11,178 nucleotides of DNA from Anaerolineae bacterium (lineage in GTDB: Bacteria; Chloroflexota; Anaerolineae; UBA1429). The position numbers and the translations under genes were made by a program. The notes under the pieces were generated by a model. The model made no database searches. It saw only the letters and a list, made by a program, of their open reading frames with translations, and was not told where the DNA came from. The stretch lies in the NCBI GenBank assembly GCA_007123335.1, contig SKLG01000065.1:1-11178 (forward strand), written 5' to 3'. Of this stretch, positions 1 through 7,651 are shown piece after piece (the first letter of the stretch is position 1; each line of letters opens with the position of its first letter).

Positions 1-1394
1 CCCACGCTGAGGATCTCGGGGCCGATGGTGTAGCCGGCGGTGTGATCGGCGCCCATGGTGGTGGTGGCATAGGTGATGCCGATGCCCTTGACCGCGCGCG
101 GCTCGTAGGCGGGCATACTCTGCCCCTTGACCGTCGGCGAGCGCACGACGCCGAACGCCTTGGCGGTCATATCGGTGCCGCCACCCAGGATGCGCCCCAA
201 CGGCGTGCCCTTGCCTATCTCGTGCAACAGCTCGATGGCTCTCGGTCCATCGCCAAACTCGGCCACGCCACCCTCCATGGCCACGCCGATGGTGGTGCCG
301 GCCTCGATGGTGTCCAGGCCATAGTCGTTGCACAGGCGCACCATCTCGGCGATTTCGTCGAGGTTATCGATGCCGCAGTTGGCGCCCAGCGACCAATCGG
401 ACTCGTATTCGACGCAGGAGGCGATCTCGGTGCCGTCCTCCGCGAACCAGGTGTTGGAGCACTGGATGATGCAGCCGGGGCTGCACGCGTGGTTGTAGAG
501 CTCTTTGCCGGTGCGGACCTTGTTGCCCTCAAAGATGGCCTCGCCGGCGATCTTGGCCGCGCCCTCAAAGCGGCCGGTGGCAAAGTTGCGCGTGGGCAGG
601 CCGCCGGCCTCGTTCATGATGTTAATCAGCACCGCCGTGCCGTAGGTGTTGAGGCCGCCCTTGGGCTTGGTGATGTCGTGGCTGCGCAAAGCGTCGGACA
701 GCTTTTTGCGCCCCTCGTCGAACAGCTCCTTGTTGGCAACCTCGCGGCGCGGCACGCCGGCGGCATCCACGACCACGAACTTGAGCCCCTTGCTGCCCAT
801 CACCGCGCCCATGCCGCCGCGACCCGCATAGCGGGTGGGCTTGCCCTGACGGTCGCTAAAGGCGATGCCCGAGTTGCCATAACCCCGTTCGCCGGCGACG
901 CCGGGGCCCGCCACCTGAACCTTGCCGCCAAAGGCGTCGGTGATCTGCGGGAAGGTGTCATAGAGGGGCTGGTCCAAGTACTCGTTGGCGGGGCTAAAAG
1001 CTACCTTGGGCTGCTCCGCGTCCTGATCCCAAGAGAGGGCGACGGTCCAAAAAGAATCCTTTTCCTGCGGCTTCCCTTCGACGACCATGGCCTTGATGCC
1101 CATACGCGCCAGGTCGGCGGCAAAAGAAGCGCCGACGTTGGACTCTTTGATCGTGCCGGTGAGCGGTGATTTGGCCCCCACCGACATGCGCGCCGACGTG
1201 GGCGCGGTGGTGCCGGTGAGCAGGCCGGGCGCAAAGACGAGCTTGTTGTTGGGGCCTAGAGGGTGTGCCAGAGGGGGCACTTCGTCGTACACGATGCTCG
1301 ACGTGACGCCACGTCCGCCAAGCAGTTCGTATTCCTTGGGAACCTCCTCAAGCCGATAGGACTGGTCGCTCATGTCAATTCGTAGGATCCACAT
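1..1394 (-). CDS. Aldehyde ferredoxin oxidoreductase (tungsten AOR family), C-terminus cut by the window edge
   Basis: Probable cytoplasmic tungstopterin enzyme that interconverts aldehydes and carboxylates with ferredoxin as electron partner. The reading frame is open from an ATG at 1394 to the left edge, giving 464 codons of a family usually about 600 residues long, so the end is missing only because the window stops. Visible family marks are GGRG at residues 26-29, a PTSAR/SPLTGT stretch near 64-80, GRGGMGAVMGSKGLK at 192-205, a cysteine cluster C304-x3-C308-x3-C312, and NDYGLD at 356-361, which fits the DxxGL(D/C) pterin motif. The fourth cluster cysteine would lie off the window. The start is set by GAGGAGG at 1403-1409, eight bases upstream; ATG at 1373 is a weaker alternative. 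The gene lies downstream of the deacylase but has its own promoter candidate. The family call is firm; the substrate is unknown. Confidence 0.92.
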   Translation of the reverse strand, partial: MWILRIDMSDQSYRLEEVPKEYELLGGRGVTSSIVYDEVPPLAHPLGPNNKLVFAPGLLTGTTAPTSARMSVGAKSPLTGTIKESNVGASFAADLARMGIKAMVVEGKPQEKDSFWTVALSWDQDAEQPKVAFSPANEYLDQPLYDTFPQITDAFGGKVQVAGPGVAGERGYGNSGIAFSDRQGKPTRYAGRGGMGAVMGSKGLKFVVVDAAGVPRREVANKELFDEGRKKLSDALRSHDITKPKGGLNTYGTAVLINIMNEAGGLPTRNFATGRFEGAAKIAGEAIFEGNKVRTGKELYNHACSPGCIIQCSNTWFAEDGTEIASCVEYESDWSLGANCGIDNLDEIAEMVRLCNDYGLDTIEAGTTIGVAMEGGVAEFGDGPRAIELLHEIGKGTPLGRILGGGTDMTAKAFGVVRSPTVKGQSMPAYEPRAVKGIGITYATTTMGADHTAGYTIGPEILSV

Positions 1395-1470
1395 GTGTCA
1401 CACCTCCTCGTATGTCGCATCAGACCATTCGATTCCGGACCGTGCCGTATAGCGTTGATCCGTCAGACGC

Positions 1471-1497
1471 CCGCAGTGTCGGGCTGCCCACCTGCGG
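1471..1497 (-). other. Inverted repeat at the predicted 5' end of the oxidoreductase mRNA
   Basis: CCGCAG (1471-1476) and CTGCGG (1492-1497) are perfect 6-bp inverted arms around a 15-base loop. The structure lies just downstream of the candidate -10 box, where the transcript would start. It could be an operator or a 5' hairpin, or a weak terminator for the deacylase, although no T tract follows. It is short enough to occur by chance. Confidence 0.25.
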
Positions 1498-1499
1498 CT

Positions 1500-1528
1500 A
1501 TCATGCACGAACGCGAGGGCGATGTCAA
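1500..1528 (-). promoter_or_regulatory. Candidate sigma70-type promoter for the aldehyde oxidoreductase gene
   Basis: On the minus strand, TTGACA (1523-1528, a perfect -35 box) is followed after exactly 17 bases by CATGAT (1500-1505, four of six matches to the -10 consensus). It begins four bases after the stop of the upstream deacylase and leaves a leader of about 100 nt before the ATG. The oxidoreductase can therefore be transcribed independently of the deacylase. Inferred from motif spacing only. Confidence 0.5.
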
Positions 1529-1531
1529 GCG

Positions 1532-2539
1532 CTACCTGGCCGCGATCGGCCGGGCGATGGTGGCCACATTGTCGCCTTGTCTGGTGATCCCGATGGCCCG
1601 CCGGCCGATGAGCACGCCGGTGGTCCGCGCCAGCACCGTCTCGGGCGGGCGGTCGCAGCGCTCGGGGAAATGGACCTGGCCCACCGCCTCGCCGGCGTCC
1701 ACGGCCTCGCCCACATCGATAAAGCTTTCATAGAGGCCATCGGCCCGGCAGACGATATAGTCCTCCTCTTCCGTCGCCGCGATGGTCTCCACCTCGTACT
1801 CGGGGCGCTCGATCTCGCCGTCGAGCAGGCCCTGCTGGATCAGGACGTTCCGCACGCCGCGCTCGGCGACCCGCAGCACGCCGGGGTGGCACTCGCCGCC
1901 GCCGCCCATCTCGGTGGTCACCACCAGCTTGCCCATGCGCTCAGCCTCCACGGGCAGCAACCCCTCGCCGGCGACATCGGCGTAGATAAAGACATAGTGC
2001 GCCCCCCAGATGAGGGCGGCTTCCAACATGCGCGCGTATTGGGCGTCGTCGGGCACGCGGTGCAGCGTGGCGCAGGGGTAAAAGACCATGGAGCGTCCGC
2101 CACTGTGAATATCCATAACAATGTCGGCCAGGGGAAAGAGGACGGTGGTGACATAATGGGCCACCATACTGGTGATCGTGCCGCTGGCCTGGCCGGGGAA
2201 GGCGCGGTTCATATTCTGCCCGTCCAAAGGCGAGACTCGCGCCCCCTCGCGCACCGCCGGCAAGTTGAGCGCCGGAATGATGATGATCCGCCCGTGGACC
2301 TCCTCGGCCTGGAGCCGGCGAGCGAGTTTCATCAAGGCTACCGGTCCCTCACACTCGTCACCGTGGTTGCCCCCAAAGGCTAGCATCGTGGGGCCAGATC
2401 CACCATGGATCATGACGATAGGGATCTGGAGCTTGGACCAGCCTCCGGTGTTGTGAGAATAGGGCACATGCAGGTATCCCTGCTGCTTGCCTCGTTGGTC
2501 GAAATCGACATCGCTGATGATCTGGGTTTCTTGGGCCAT
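1532..2539 (-). CDS. Zinc-dependent deacylase, succinylglutamate desuccinylase/aspartoacylase family (DoeB/AstE-like)
   Basis: A 335-residue predicted cytoplasmic metallo-amidohydrolase that cleaves an N-acyl group, or a similar amide, from a small amino-acid-like substrate. The zinc site is clear: GGNHGDE gives His59 and Glu62, and DIHSG gives His145. NRAFPG at 111-116 matches the family's substrate-carboxylate-binding segment, and Glu210 in TTEMGGGG is the likely catalytic glutamate. Residues from about 262 to the end resemble the barrel-sandwich domain of long family members such as N-acetyl-diaminobutyrate deacetylase DoeB. The ATG at 2539 was chosen over upstream in-frame starts because AGGAG sits four bases before it and family similarity begins just after it. 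No ectoine genes are in view, so the DoeB substrate is not supported. It lies upstream of the aldehyde oxidoreductase on the same strand, separated by 137 bases. Confidence 0.87.
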   Translation of the reverse strand: MAQETQIISDVDFDQRGKQQGYLHVPYSHNTGGWSKLQIPIVMIHGGSGPTMLAFGGNHGDECEGPVALMKLARRLQAEEVHGRIIIIPALNLPAVREGARVSPLDGQNMNRAFPGQASGTITSMVAHYVTTVLFPLADIVMDIHSGGRSMVFYPCATLHRVPDDAQYARMLEAALIWGAHYVFIYADVAGEGLLPVEAERMGKLVVTTEMGGGGECHPGVLRVAERGVRNVLIQQGLLDGEIERPEYEVETIAATEEEDYIVCRADGLYESFIDVGEAVDAGEAVGQVHFPERCDRPPETVLARTTGVLIGRRAIGITRQGDNVATIARPIAAR

Positions 2540-2570
2540 ATTGCTCCTATCTGTGGAGGAAACTATCATG

Positions 2571-2598
2571 CGGATGCCCAAGCCGTCGAATGCATCCG
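2571..2598 (-). repeat. Perfect 7-bp inverted repeat in the deacylase leader
   Basis: CGGATGC (2571-2577) and GCATCCG (2592-2598) are perfect inverted arms with a 14-base spacer. The pair lies between the candidate -10 box and the ribosome-binding site, at the predicted transcription start. It could be an operator half-site pair or a 5' leader hairpin. No regulator gene is in the window to connect it to. Confidence 0.3.
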
Positions 2599-2606
2599 TC
2601 AAGAAC

Positions 2607-2636
2607 AATATGGACCATGACAGAGTGCTGCGTCAA
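2607..2636 (-). promoter_or_regulatory. Candidate promoter for the deacylase gene
   Basis: On the minus strand TTGACG (2631-2636, five of six to consensus) is separated by 18 bases from CATATT (2607-2612, four of six). It lies in the 135-base gap between the amidase-fold gene and the deacylase, about 65 bases before the chosen start codon. Motif evidence only. Confidence 0.35.
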
Positions 2637-2674
2637 GCACGAAACAAAGCCGTCTCGACAGCACATGATGCTCC

Positions 2675-4030
2675 CTAGCGCATCGGGTACACCGGGCGCA
2701 GAATCCAATCCTGACCCGTGTCTCCCGAATGCTGACGGTGCACGATTCTGCCGCCGACGATGTCCAGAAACCCCCCATTATGCCTGGATACGATCTGTAC
2801 CTGTCTATCATTGGCGCGAAACTGCCAATGCTGACCCTCTGCGACCCTGAATTCGCACAGCATCACCGTCAAGCCATCGGCGTTTCCTGCAGACGTTGCA
2901 TCCAGATAGCGCGAACTGTGACGATGGATGACGCGATAGTGATCACCAACGGGCTGCAAAGTCCACAGGGACTCTTCTAATGAGGTTTGCCCAAGATGCA
3001 GCGCCTGGCAGCCTGGCACGTCGCTGGCCGGCGCCGCAAGAGCTTGGCCTGTCGCGCCATGAATCAACTGGAAGGGATTCCCTTTCTTCAGTTCGCGGAG
3101 CATGGCGTCCCCGGGCAACGTCGATAGTGTAGGGGGCGACGTTGGCTGAATAGCCATCGAGGGCCTGGCTGCCAACGACTCTACGCTCATTGGGGGCACA
3201 TTCTGTTTGACGGGATTCCCGCCCCGGTCTTGCGACAGTCCTCCTGCATGCTGCCAATCATACGGCAGCAGCCCGCGATCATTGAGGAACTGACGCACGC
3301 CTTTGGCCAACCCAATGGCCATGCTTTCCACAGCAGGGGCGCTATGTAACGCATCGCGATCCTGAAGCAATGAACCGAGCTCTACCACCACGGCTGGTGT
3401 GCTCCTATGCACGCCCGTGGCAGGATGCAGCAGGACATGGTCTTGACGTTCCCAGATATCAAGAGCCGAGCTTGGCGCGATGCGTCCGCGCAGTTCAGAG
3501 CCATAGAACTCGGTCAGACGATTGACCAGTTGGCTCGATGCGGAATTGGCCTCATGGCCGCGCCAACAACAGATATAAAAGCCGCTTCGGTTTGGATCAC
3601 ACCCTGCGGTATGGAGGATCACCACGACATCGGCGCGCACGCCCCTGAGGGCGGTGAGTGGCTGAGCGTTTTGGGTCGACCCGCCAAAGAGAGTGACCTC
3701 TATCGGGGCCTCCCGCAGTCTTTGAACCAGGGCCTCGGCGACGCGTTGGGTTACGGCGCTCTCGGAGAGACCACCGAGTTCACAAGGCGGTGATCCCGAG
3801 ACACCAGGAATAGCACCCACCACAACAAGCACCCTTGGAAGATCGGGGCCGGTCTCCTCGATAGGCCTTGGTAGAGAGGAGACCGGATTGGTATTCGTGG
3901 AAGCAAGGAGGACGTTGGCGGCTTCCTCGTCGTTTCCAGCCATTGCACCAAACACTGTGTACATCAAGAGGACTATTGATACTATAGGAGTTACAATACC
4001 AAAAAAGAACCTCCCCAAGAGATCAGACAT
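2675..4030 (-). CDS. Membrane-anchored N-acetylmuramoyl-L-alanine amidase-like domain fused to a ricin-type lectin domain
   Basis: A 451-residue envelope protein. Residues 8-31 form a hydrophobic N-terminal segment (signal anchor or uncleaved signal). Residues about 66-250 resemble the Amidase_3 fold of cell-wall amidases: a GL-x-E element (Glu90), a VVVILH strand (His140), and PAVVVELGSL with the expected catalytic Glu218. The first zinc histidine of the usual DPGHGG loop is absent; the aligned stretch around 71-76 reads VGAIPG. A polar, Pro-rich linker at 255-310 leads to a beta-trefoil of about 135 residues with three QxW-like repeats (Trp356, Trp402, Trp442), typical of ricin B/CBM13 carbohydrate binding. 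The ATG at 4030 is chosen because AGGAGG (4039-4044) lies eight bases upstream; an in-frame GTG at 4039 overlaps that site. The protein may bind wall glycans rather than cut them. The lectin call is firm, the amidase call moderate. Confidence 0.65.
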   Translation of the reverse strand: MSDLLGRFFFGIVTPIVSIVLLMYTVFGAMAGNDEEAANVLLASTNTNPVSSLPRPIEETGPDLPRVLVVVGAIPGVSGSPPCELGGLSESAVTQRVAEALVQRLREAPIEVTLFGGSTQNAQPLTALRGVRADVVVILHTAGCDPNRSGFYICCWRGHEANSASSQLVNRLTEFYGSELRGRIAPSSALDIWERQDHVLLHPATGVHRSTPAVVVELGSLLQDRDALHSAPAVESMAIGLAKGVRQFLNDRGLLPYDWQHAGGLSQDRGGNPVKQNVPPMSVESLAARPSMAIQPTSPPTLSTLPGDAMLRELKKGNPFQLIHGATGQALAAPASDVPGCQALHLGQTSLEESLWTLQPVGDHYRVIHRHSSRYLDATSAGNADGLTVMLCEFRVAEGQHWQFRANDRQVQIVSRHNGGFLDIVGGRIVHRQHSGDTGQDWILRPVYPMR

Positions 4031-4511
4031 CGCCCCCACCTCCTTTTGCCCTCAAGACCCCGCTTGGAAGCGTTTTCCTGAGGCCAAACTACGTATGACG
4101 TGTCTGGTTCTATTATGACGGACAAGATCCCAAAAAGCTTGATCCATTACCGTCAATTTACCGACGGATTTCTGACATCATTGTCTGAGATAGCCTATAC
4201 AAACAGTCATGAGCGGTTATGAGCGTGCAAGGGTATAACGGAGATCGAGATGATGCGTATAATGGACGTGCAACCGAGAAGAAAGGGGAGGCAAGGATGC
4301 TAGGAGGAATGATGCCCCTACTGTTCGCGTCACCGCTGGTGGTGGGGTGCTGCTATGGTGGCCTGACAAGCGAACGCAGCCCTGGCCGCATAACGCATAA
4401 GTCATTGAGCTACGCGGGCTTGAGCGATGAGAGCGAATCTCGGGCGACTGCAGATACAAGGGACATCCCCACGTGCAGGCTCGGGAGACCGGTTCGGGGC
4501 ATGTCCTTGAG
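4031..4511. other. Intergenic region between the amidase-lectin gene and the cupin gene
   Basis: This 481-base stretch has no gene I can support. The right end holds a long imperfect hairpin just past the cupin stop. CCGTC and GACGG at 4150-4167 form a short inverted repeat. CATAAT on the minus strand (4112-4117) could be a -10 box for the amidase-lectin gene, but no acceptable -35 box lies 16-18 bases upstream. A plus-strand frame at 4297-4515 (72 codons) has GGGGAGG five bases before its ATG and a short hydrophobic start, but it resembles nothing known. Confidence 0.5.
4457..4509 (-). terminator. Long imperfect hairpin immediately downstream of the cupin gene
   Basis: CAAG, GACAT and CCCC (4457-4470) pair with GGGG, ATGTC and CTTG (4496-4509), giving 13 base pairs with two single-base bulges around a 25-base loop. 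On the minus strand the stem begins two bases after the cupin stop codon. Its position suggests a transcription end or an mRNA-stabilising 3' structure. There is no T tract after it, so a classic Rho-independent terminator is not shown. Confidence 0.4.
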
Positions 4512-4844
4512 TTAGGGCATAGGCTTCCACCACAGGGCGAACCACAGCAGCTCGCCCTTTTTTTCATTGCGCACCGTGTGATAGACGTCGGGCGGGATCT
4601 CGACGACATCGCCGGGCGAGACGTGCTGCTCCTCATCCCCCACGATGACGACGCCGTCACCCCGATGGAAAAAGTATATCTCAGCAGTGGGATGAGCGTG
4701 GCCCTCCATAGCGCTGGGGCCGTCTAGATACCCCCATGCATGGTCGAAAGGGGCTCGAACTCCTGCCGGCAACACATCCATGGCCAGGATAGTGTCATTG
4801 TGGGTCGGGTGTGCATCCTCTTTGTGAAAGCGGCTGATGTTCAT
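4512..4844 (-). CDS. Small single-domain cupin protein
   Basis: A 110-residue single beta-barrel cupin, probably cytoplasmic. Both conserved cupin motifs are present: the first supplies His49, His51 and Glu55 (H-x-H-x3-E, then G after six residues), and the second supplies GD near 78-79, a PPD turn and His89 followed by N93. All four usual metal ligands are intact, so it can bind a divalent metal. Cupins of this size act as sugar isomerases, dioxygenases or ligand-binding proteins, and the sequence does not decide between them. GGAGG at 4850-4854, five bases before the ATG, fixes the start. It is divergent from the Gfo/Idh/MocA and isomerase genes across a shared intergenic region, which suggests a role in the same carbohydrate pathway; that link is inferred. 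Confidence 0.85.
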   Translation of the reverse strand: MNISRFHKEDAHPTHNDTILAMDVLPAGVRAPFDHAWGYLDGPSAMEGHAHPTAEIYFFHRGDGVVIVGDEEQHVSPGDVVEIPPDVYHTVRNEKKGELLWFALWWKPMP

Positions 4845-4883
4845 GGCGTCCTCCAGGCTGCCGATCTGCAGTGCATGGATACC

Positions 4884-4912
4884 ATGATAACGCGAGACGA
4901 GGCATGAATCAA
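4884..4912 (-). promoter_or_regulatory. Candidate sigma70-type promoter for the cupin gene
   Basis: On the minus strand TTGATT (4907-4912, four of six to consensus) is separated by exactly 17 bases from TATCAT (4884-4889, five of six). The predicted transcript would have a leader of about 35 bases before the ATG at 4844. Spacing and position are good; there is no other support. Confidence 0.45.
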
Positions 4913-5117
4913 AAAGAGAGGCGTTCCGGGAGATGCCGAGGGATGTCTGCTGTGATGGACAGGTTAGCGGACGATATTGCAGCGACGATGTCGATTGAGA
5001 GTTGGATGCACCTGTCAGACTAGGATGTCAGCGGTGATGAGAGTTGCTGCTCCCGGAACACGCCGTCGGGTACCATACCATGATTCGACGACATCGGCAA
5101 ATCGAGGGTACGTATTA

Positions 5118-5147
5118 TTGAGAATTCATATCGTTATGTCAAATAAT
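5118..5147 (+). promoter_or_regulatory. Candidate promoter with embedded palindrome upstream of the Gfo/Idh/MocA gene
   Basis: TTGAGA (5118-5123) is followed after 17 bases by AAATAAT (5141-5147). Within the spacer lies CATATCGTTATG (5127-5138), a palindrome matched at 10 of 12 positions. A repressor bound there would block polymerase, as is common for LacI- or GntR-type sugar regulators, but no regulator gene is in the window. The leader to the start codon would be about 110 bases. Confidence 0.35.
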
Positions 5148-5253
5148 GCGCGCTTGCCCGTCTGCCGCCTTATGATCGATGATGTTTGACCCAGAACCCT
5201 TATCTGAGGACAATGCGGCTGTTCACGATCGTCAAGACATGCCGGTCATCAGA

Positions 5254-5260
5254 GGGGAGG
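5254..5260 (+). promoter_or_regulatory. Ribosome-binding site that sets a GTG start for the Gfo/Idh/MocA gene
   Basis: GGGGAGG lies six bases before GTG at 5267, an ideal distance. The upstream in-frame ATG codons at 5186 and 5213 have no comparable site, and the Rossmann fold starts only a few residues after the GTG. Confidence 0.65.
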
Positions 5261-5266
5261 CAATCT

Positions 5267-6460
<1,194 letters not shown>

Positions 6461-6513
6461 TCCAGCCTCATTGCAACTTGACGTATATCTACCTGTTAAC
6501 ACGGAGGGAGACG

Positions 6514-7512
6514 ATGAAACTGGGACTGGATCTGTATAGCGTTCGCTCGCAGGGCTGGGACGCCATGAGAATGCTCGACTACTGCCACGACCTCGGCGTC
6601 AATGTGGCCCACTATGGCCTTGGTGAACTGGGCACTACCAACGTCGAGGATCTGGATCGCCTCAAGGCCCGCGCCGATGCCTTGGGCCTGGAGATCGAGG
6701 TAGGCATGGGCTCCATTTGTGAAACCTCGCCCTCGTTCAACCCCGATCGCGGGGGCACGGCTGTGGAACGCACCCGTCAGGCCCTGGAAGTGGCGCACCG
6801 ACTGGGCTCGCGGGTGCTCAAGTGCCTGTTGGGTGGCGCCGCCGATCGCAGGACCGAGACGCCATTGGAGGTGCATATCGCCAACTGTGTGGCCACCTGC
6901 CGAACGGTGCGTGAGCAAGCTATGGATTTGGGCATCAAGCTGGCGGTGGAGAATCACGCCGGCGACTTGCAGGGCTGGGAGCTGCGCGGCCTGATCGAAG
7001 AAGCCGGTCCCGAGTATGTGGGCGCCTGCCTCGACACCGGCAACTCGGTGTGGGTGGCCGAGGATCCCATGGTCACCTTTGAGCATTTGGCGCCCTATAT
7101 CGTCACCAGCCACCTGCGCGATAGCGTGGTATGGGCGCATCCTCGGGGCGCTGCCTACCAGTGGGTGGCCATGGGAGATGGCAACGTAGGCATGCCGGCT
7201 GTGGCAGAGCGCTACAAGGCGCTGGGAGATCAGGCCACGTTCACCCTGGAGATCCTCACCGGCACGCCGCCGCGGCTGCTCAACTATCTGGAGCCCGAGT
7301 ACTGGACCGCCTTTCCCCAGGCTCGCGCGGCCGAGTTCGCTCGCTTTGAGCGCCTCGTGCGCCAGGGACAGCCCTTTGTGGGCACCATGGTGATGGTCGC
7401 CGCCGATGCCGACGCGCCCGCCGAATACGAGGCGGCACGCATCGCCCAACAACGCTACGATGTCGAGCGCAGTGTGAGGTATTGTCGCGAGGTGCTCGGC
7501 ATCGGAGAGTAG
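6514..7512 (+). CDS. Sugar phosphate isomerase/epimerase (xylose isomerase-like TIM barrel)
   Basis: A 332-residue cytoplasmic TIM-barrel enzyme expected to move a carbonyl group or invert a stereocentre on a keto-sugar or related polyol, using a divalent metal. All four usual metal ligands can be placed: Glu146 in VENHAG, Asp174 in LDTGN, His200 in TSHLRD and Glu246 in TLEIL. The N-terminus, MKLGLDLYSV, is a typical first barrel strand. The region after about 255 is longer than in minimal members and ends in an acidic/aromatic helix. The start is set by GGAGGGAG (6503-6510) just upstream of the ATG. It follows the Gfo/Idh/MocA gene by 53 bases and probably acts on that enzyme's product or supplies its substrate. 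Family is secure, reaction unknown. Confidence 0.9.
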   Translation: MKLGLDLYSVRSQGWDAMRMLDYCHDLGVNVAHYGLGELGTTNVEDLDRLKARADALGLEIEVGMGSICETSPSFNPDRGGTAVERTRQALEVAHRLGSRVLKCLLGGAADRRTETPLEVHIANCVATCRTVREQAMDLGIKLAVENHAGDLQGWELRGLIEEAGPEYVGACLDTGNSVWVAEDPMVTFEHLAPYIVTSHLRDSVVWAHPRGAAYQWVAMGDGNVGMPAVAERYKALGDQATFTLEILTGTPPRLLNYLEPEYWTAFPQARAAEFARFERLVRQGQPFVGTMVMVAADADAPAEYEAARIAQQRYDVERSVRYCREVLGIGE

Positions 7513-7523
7513 ATGGCGTAGAG

Positions 7524-7573
7524 CCAAGTGCCGGGCCTCGGCAGTGCCCATTGCGCACTTGCCACTGCCCGGC
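7524..7573 (+). terminator. Hairpin-forming sequence after the isomerase gene
   Basis: Several overlapping inverted arms lie here: GCCGGGC (7530-7536) with GCCCGGC (7567-7573), GGCAGTG (7540-7546) with CACTGCC (7563-7569), and CAAGTG (7525-7530) with CACTTG (7556-7561). They cannot all form at once. The position just after the stop suits transcript termination, but only TTT follows, after CGGCTATC, so an intrinsic terminator is uncertain. Confidence 0.35.
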
Positions 7574-7581
7574 GGCTATCT

Positions 7582-7610
7582 TTGGGGGGCGCTTCCATTT
7601 CACGTAGAAT
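7582..7610 (+). promoter_or_regulatory. Candidate promoter for the Thr/Pro-rich propeller gene
   Basis: TTGGGG (7582-7587, three of six to consensus) is followed after exactly 17 bases by TAGAAT (7605-7610, five of six). It lies just after the hairpin that follows the isomerase gene and about 40 bases before the ATG at 7652. The -10 box is good, the -35 weak. Confidence 0.35.
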
Positions 7611-7651
7611 AGTCGAAATTCACCTTGCAGACATCCTCAGCAGGAGGCGTC

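Larger units (their letters stand above)
4845..5266. other. Divergent intergenic region between the cupin and Gfo/Idh/MocA genes
   Basis: A 422-base stretch without a convincing gene, noticeably more AT-rich around 5100-5150 than the flanking coding DNA. It carries the cupin promoter candidate near the left end and a plus-strand promoter candidate at 5118-5147. The middle (about 4920-5100) shows no structure I can name. In-frame codons upstream of the oxidoreductase start (5186-5266) give an implausible N-terminal extension and are treated as non-coding. Confidence 0.5.

Noticed and set aside
42..1169. Long plus-strand open frame of 375 codons
   Set aside because: It is antisense to the aldehyde oxidoreductase, has an Ala/Gly/His/Asp-rich composition typical of reversed GC-rich codons, and resembles no family.
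1412..2383. Plus-strand open frame of 323 codons
   Set aside because: It is antisense to the deacylase, whose zinc motifs are clear on the minus strand; composition is that of a shadow frame.
4150..4167. CCGTC/GACGG inverted repeat as an operator for the amidase-lectin gene
   Set aside because: Arms of five bases with an 8-base spacer are expected by chance, and no good promoter aligns with it.
4297..4515. Plus-strand small open frame of 72 codons with GGGGAGG five bases before its ATG
   Set aside because: Only the ribosome-binding site speaks for it. The product matches nothing I know, its end overlaps the cupin gene and runs through the hairpin after it, and codon composition is not convincing.
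5186..5266. N-terminal extension of the Gfo/Idh/MocA protein from an upstream ATG
   Set aside because: The extension has no family similarity and no ribosome-binding site comparable to the one before GTG 5267.
6496..7551. Minus-strand open frame of 351 codons
   Set aside because: It lies opposite the TIM-barrel isomerase, which has all four metal ligands on the plus strand; the antisense product is His/Ala/Gly-rich and unrecognisable.
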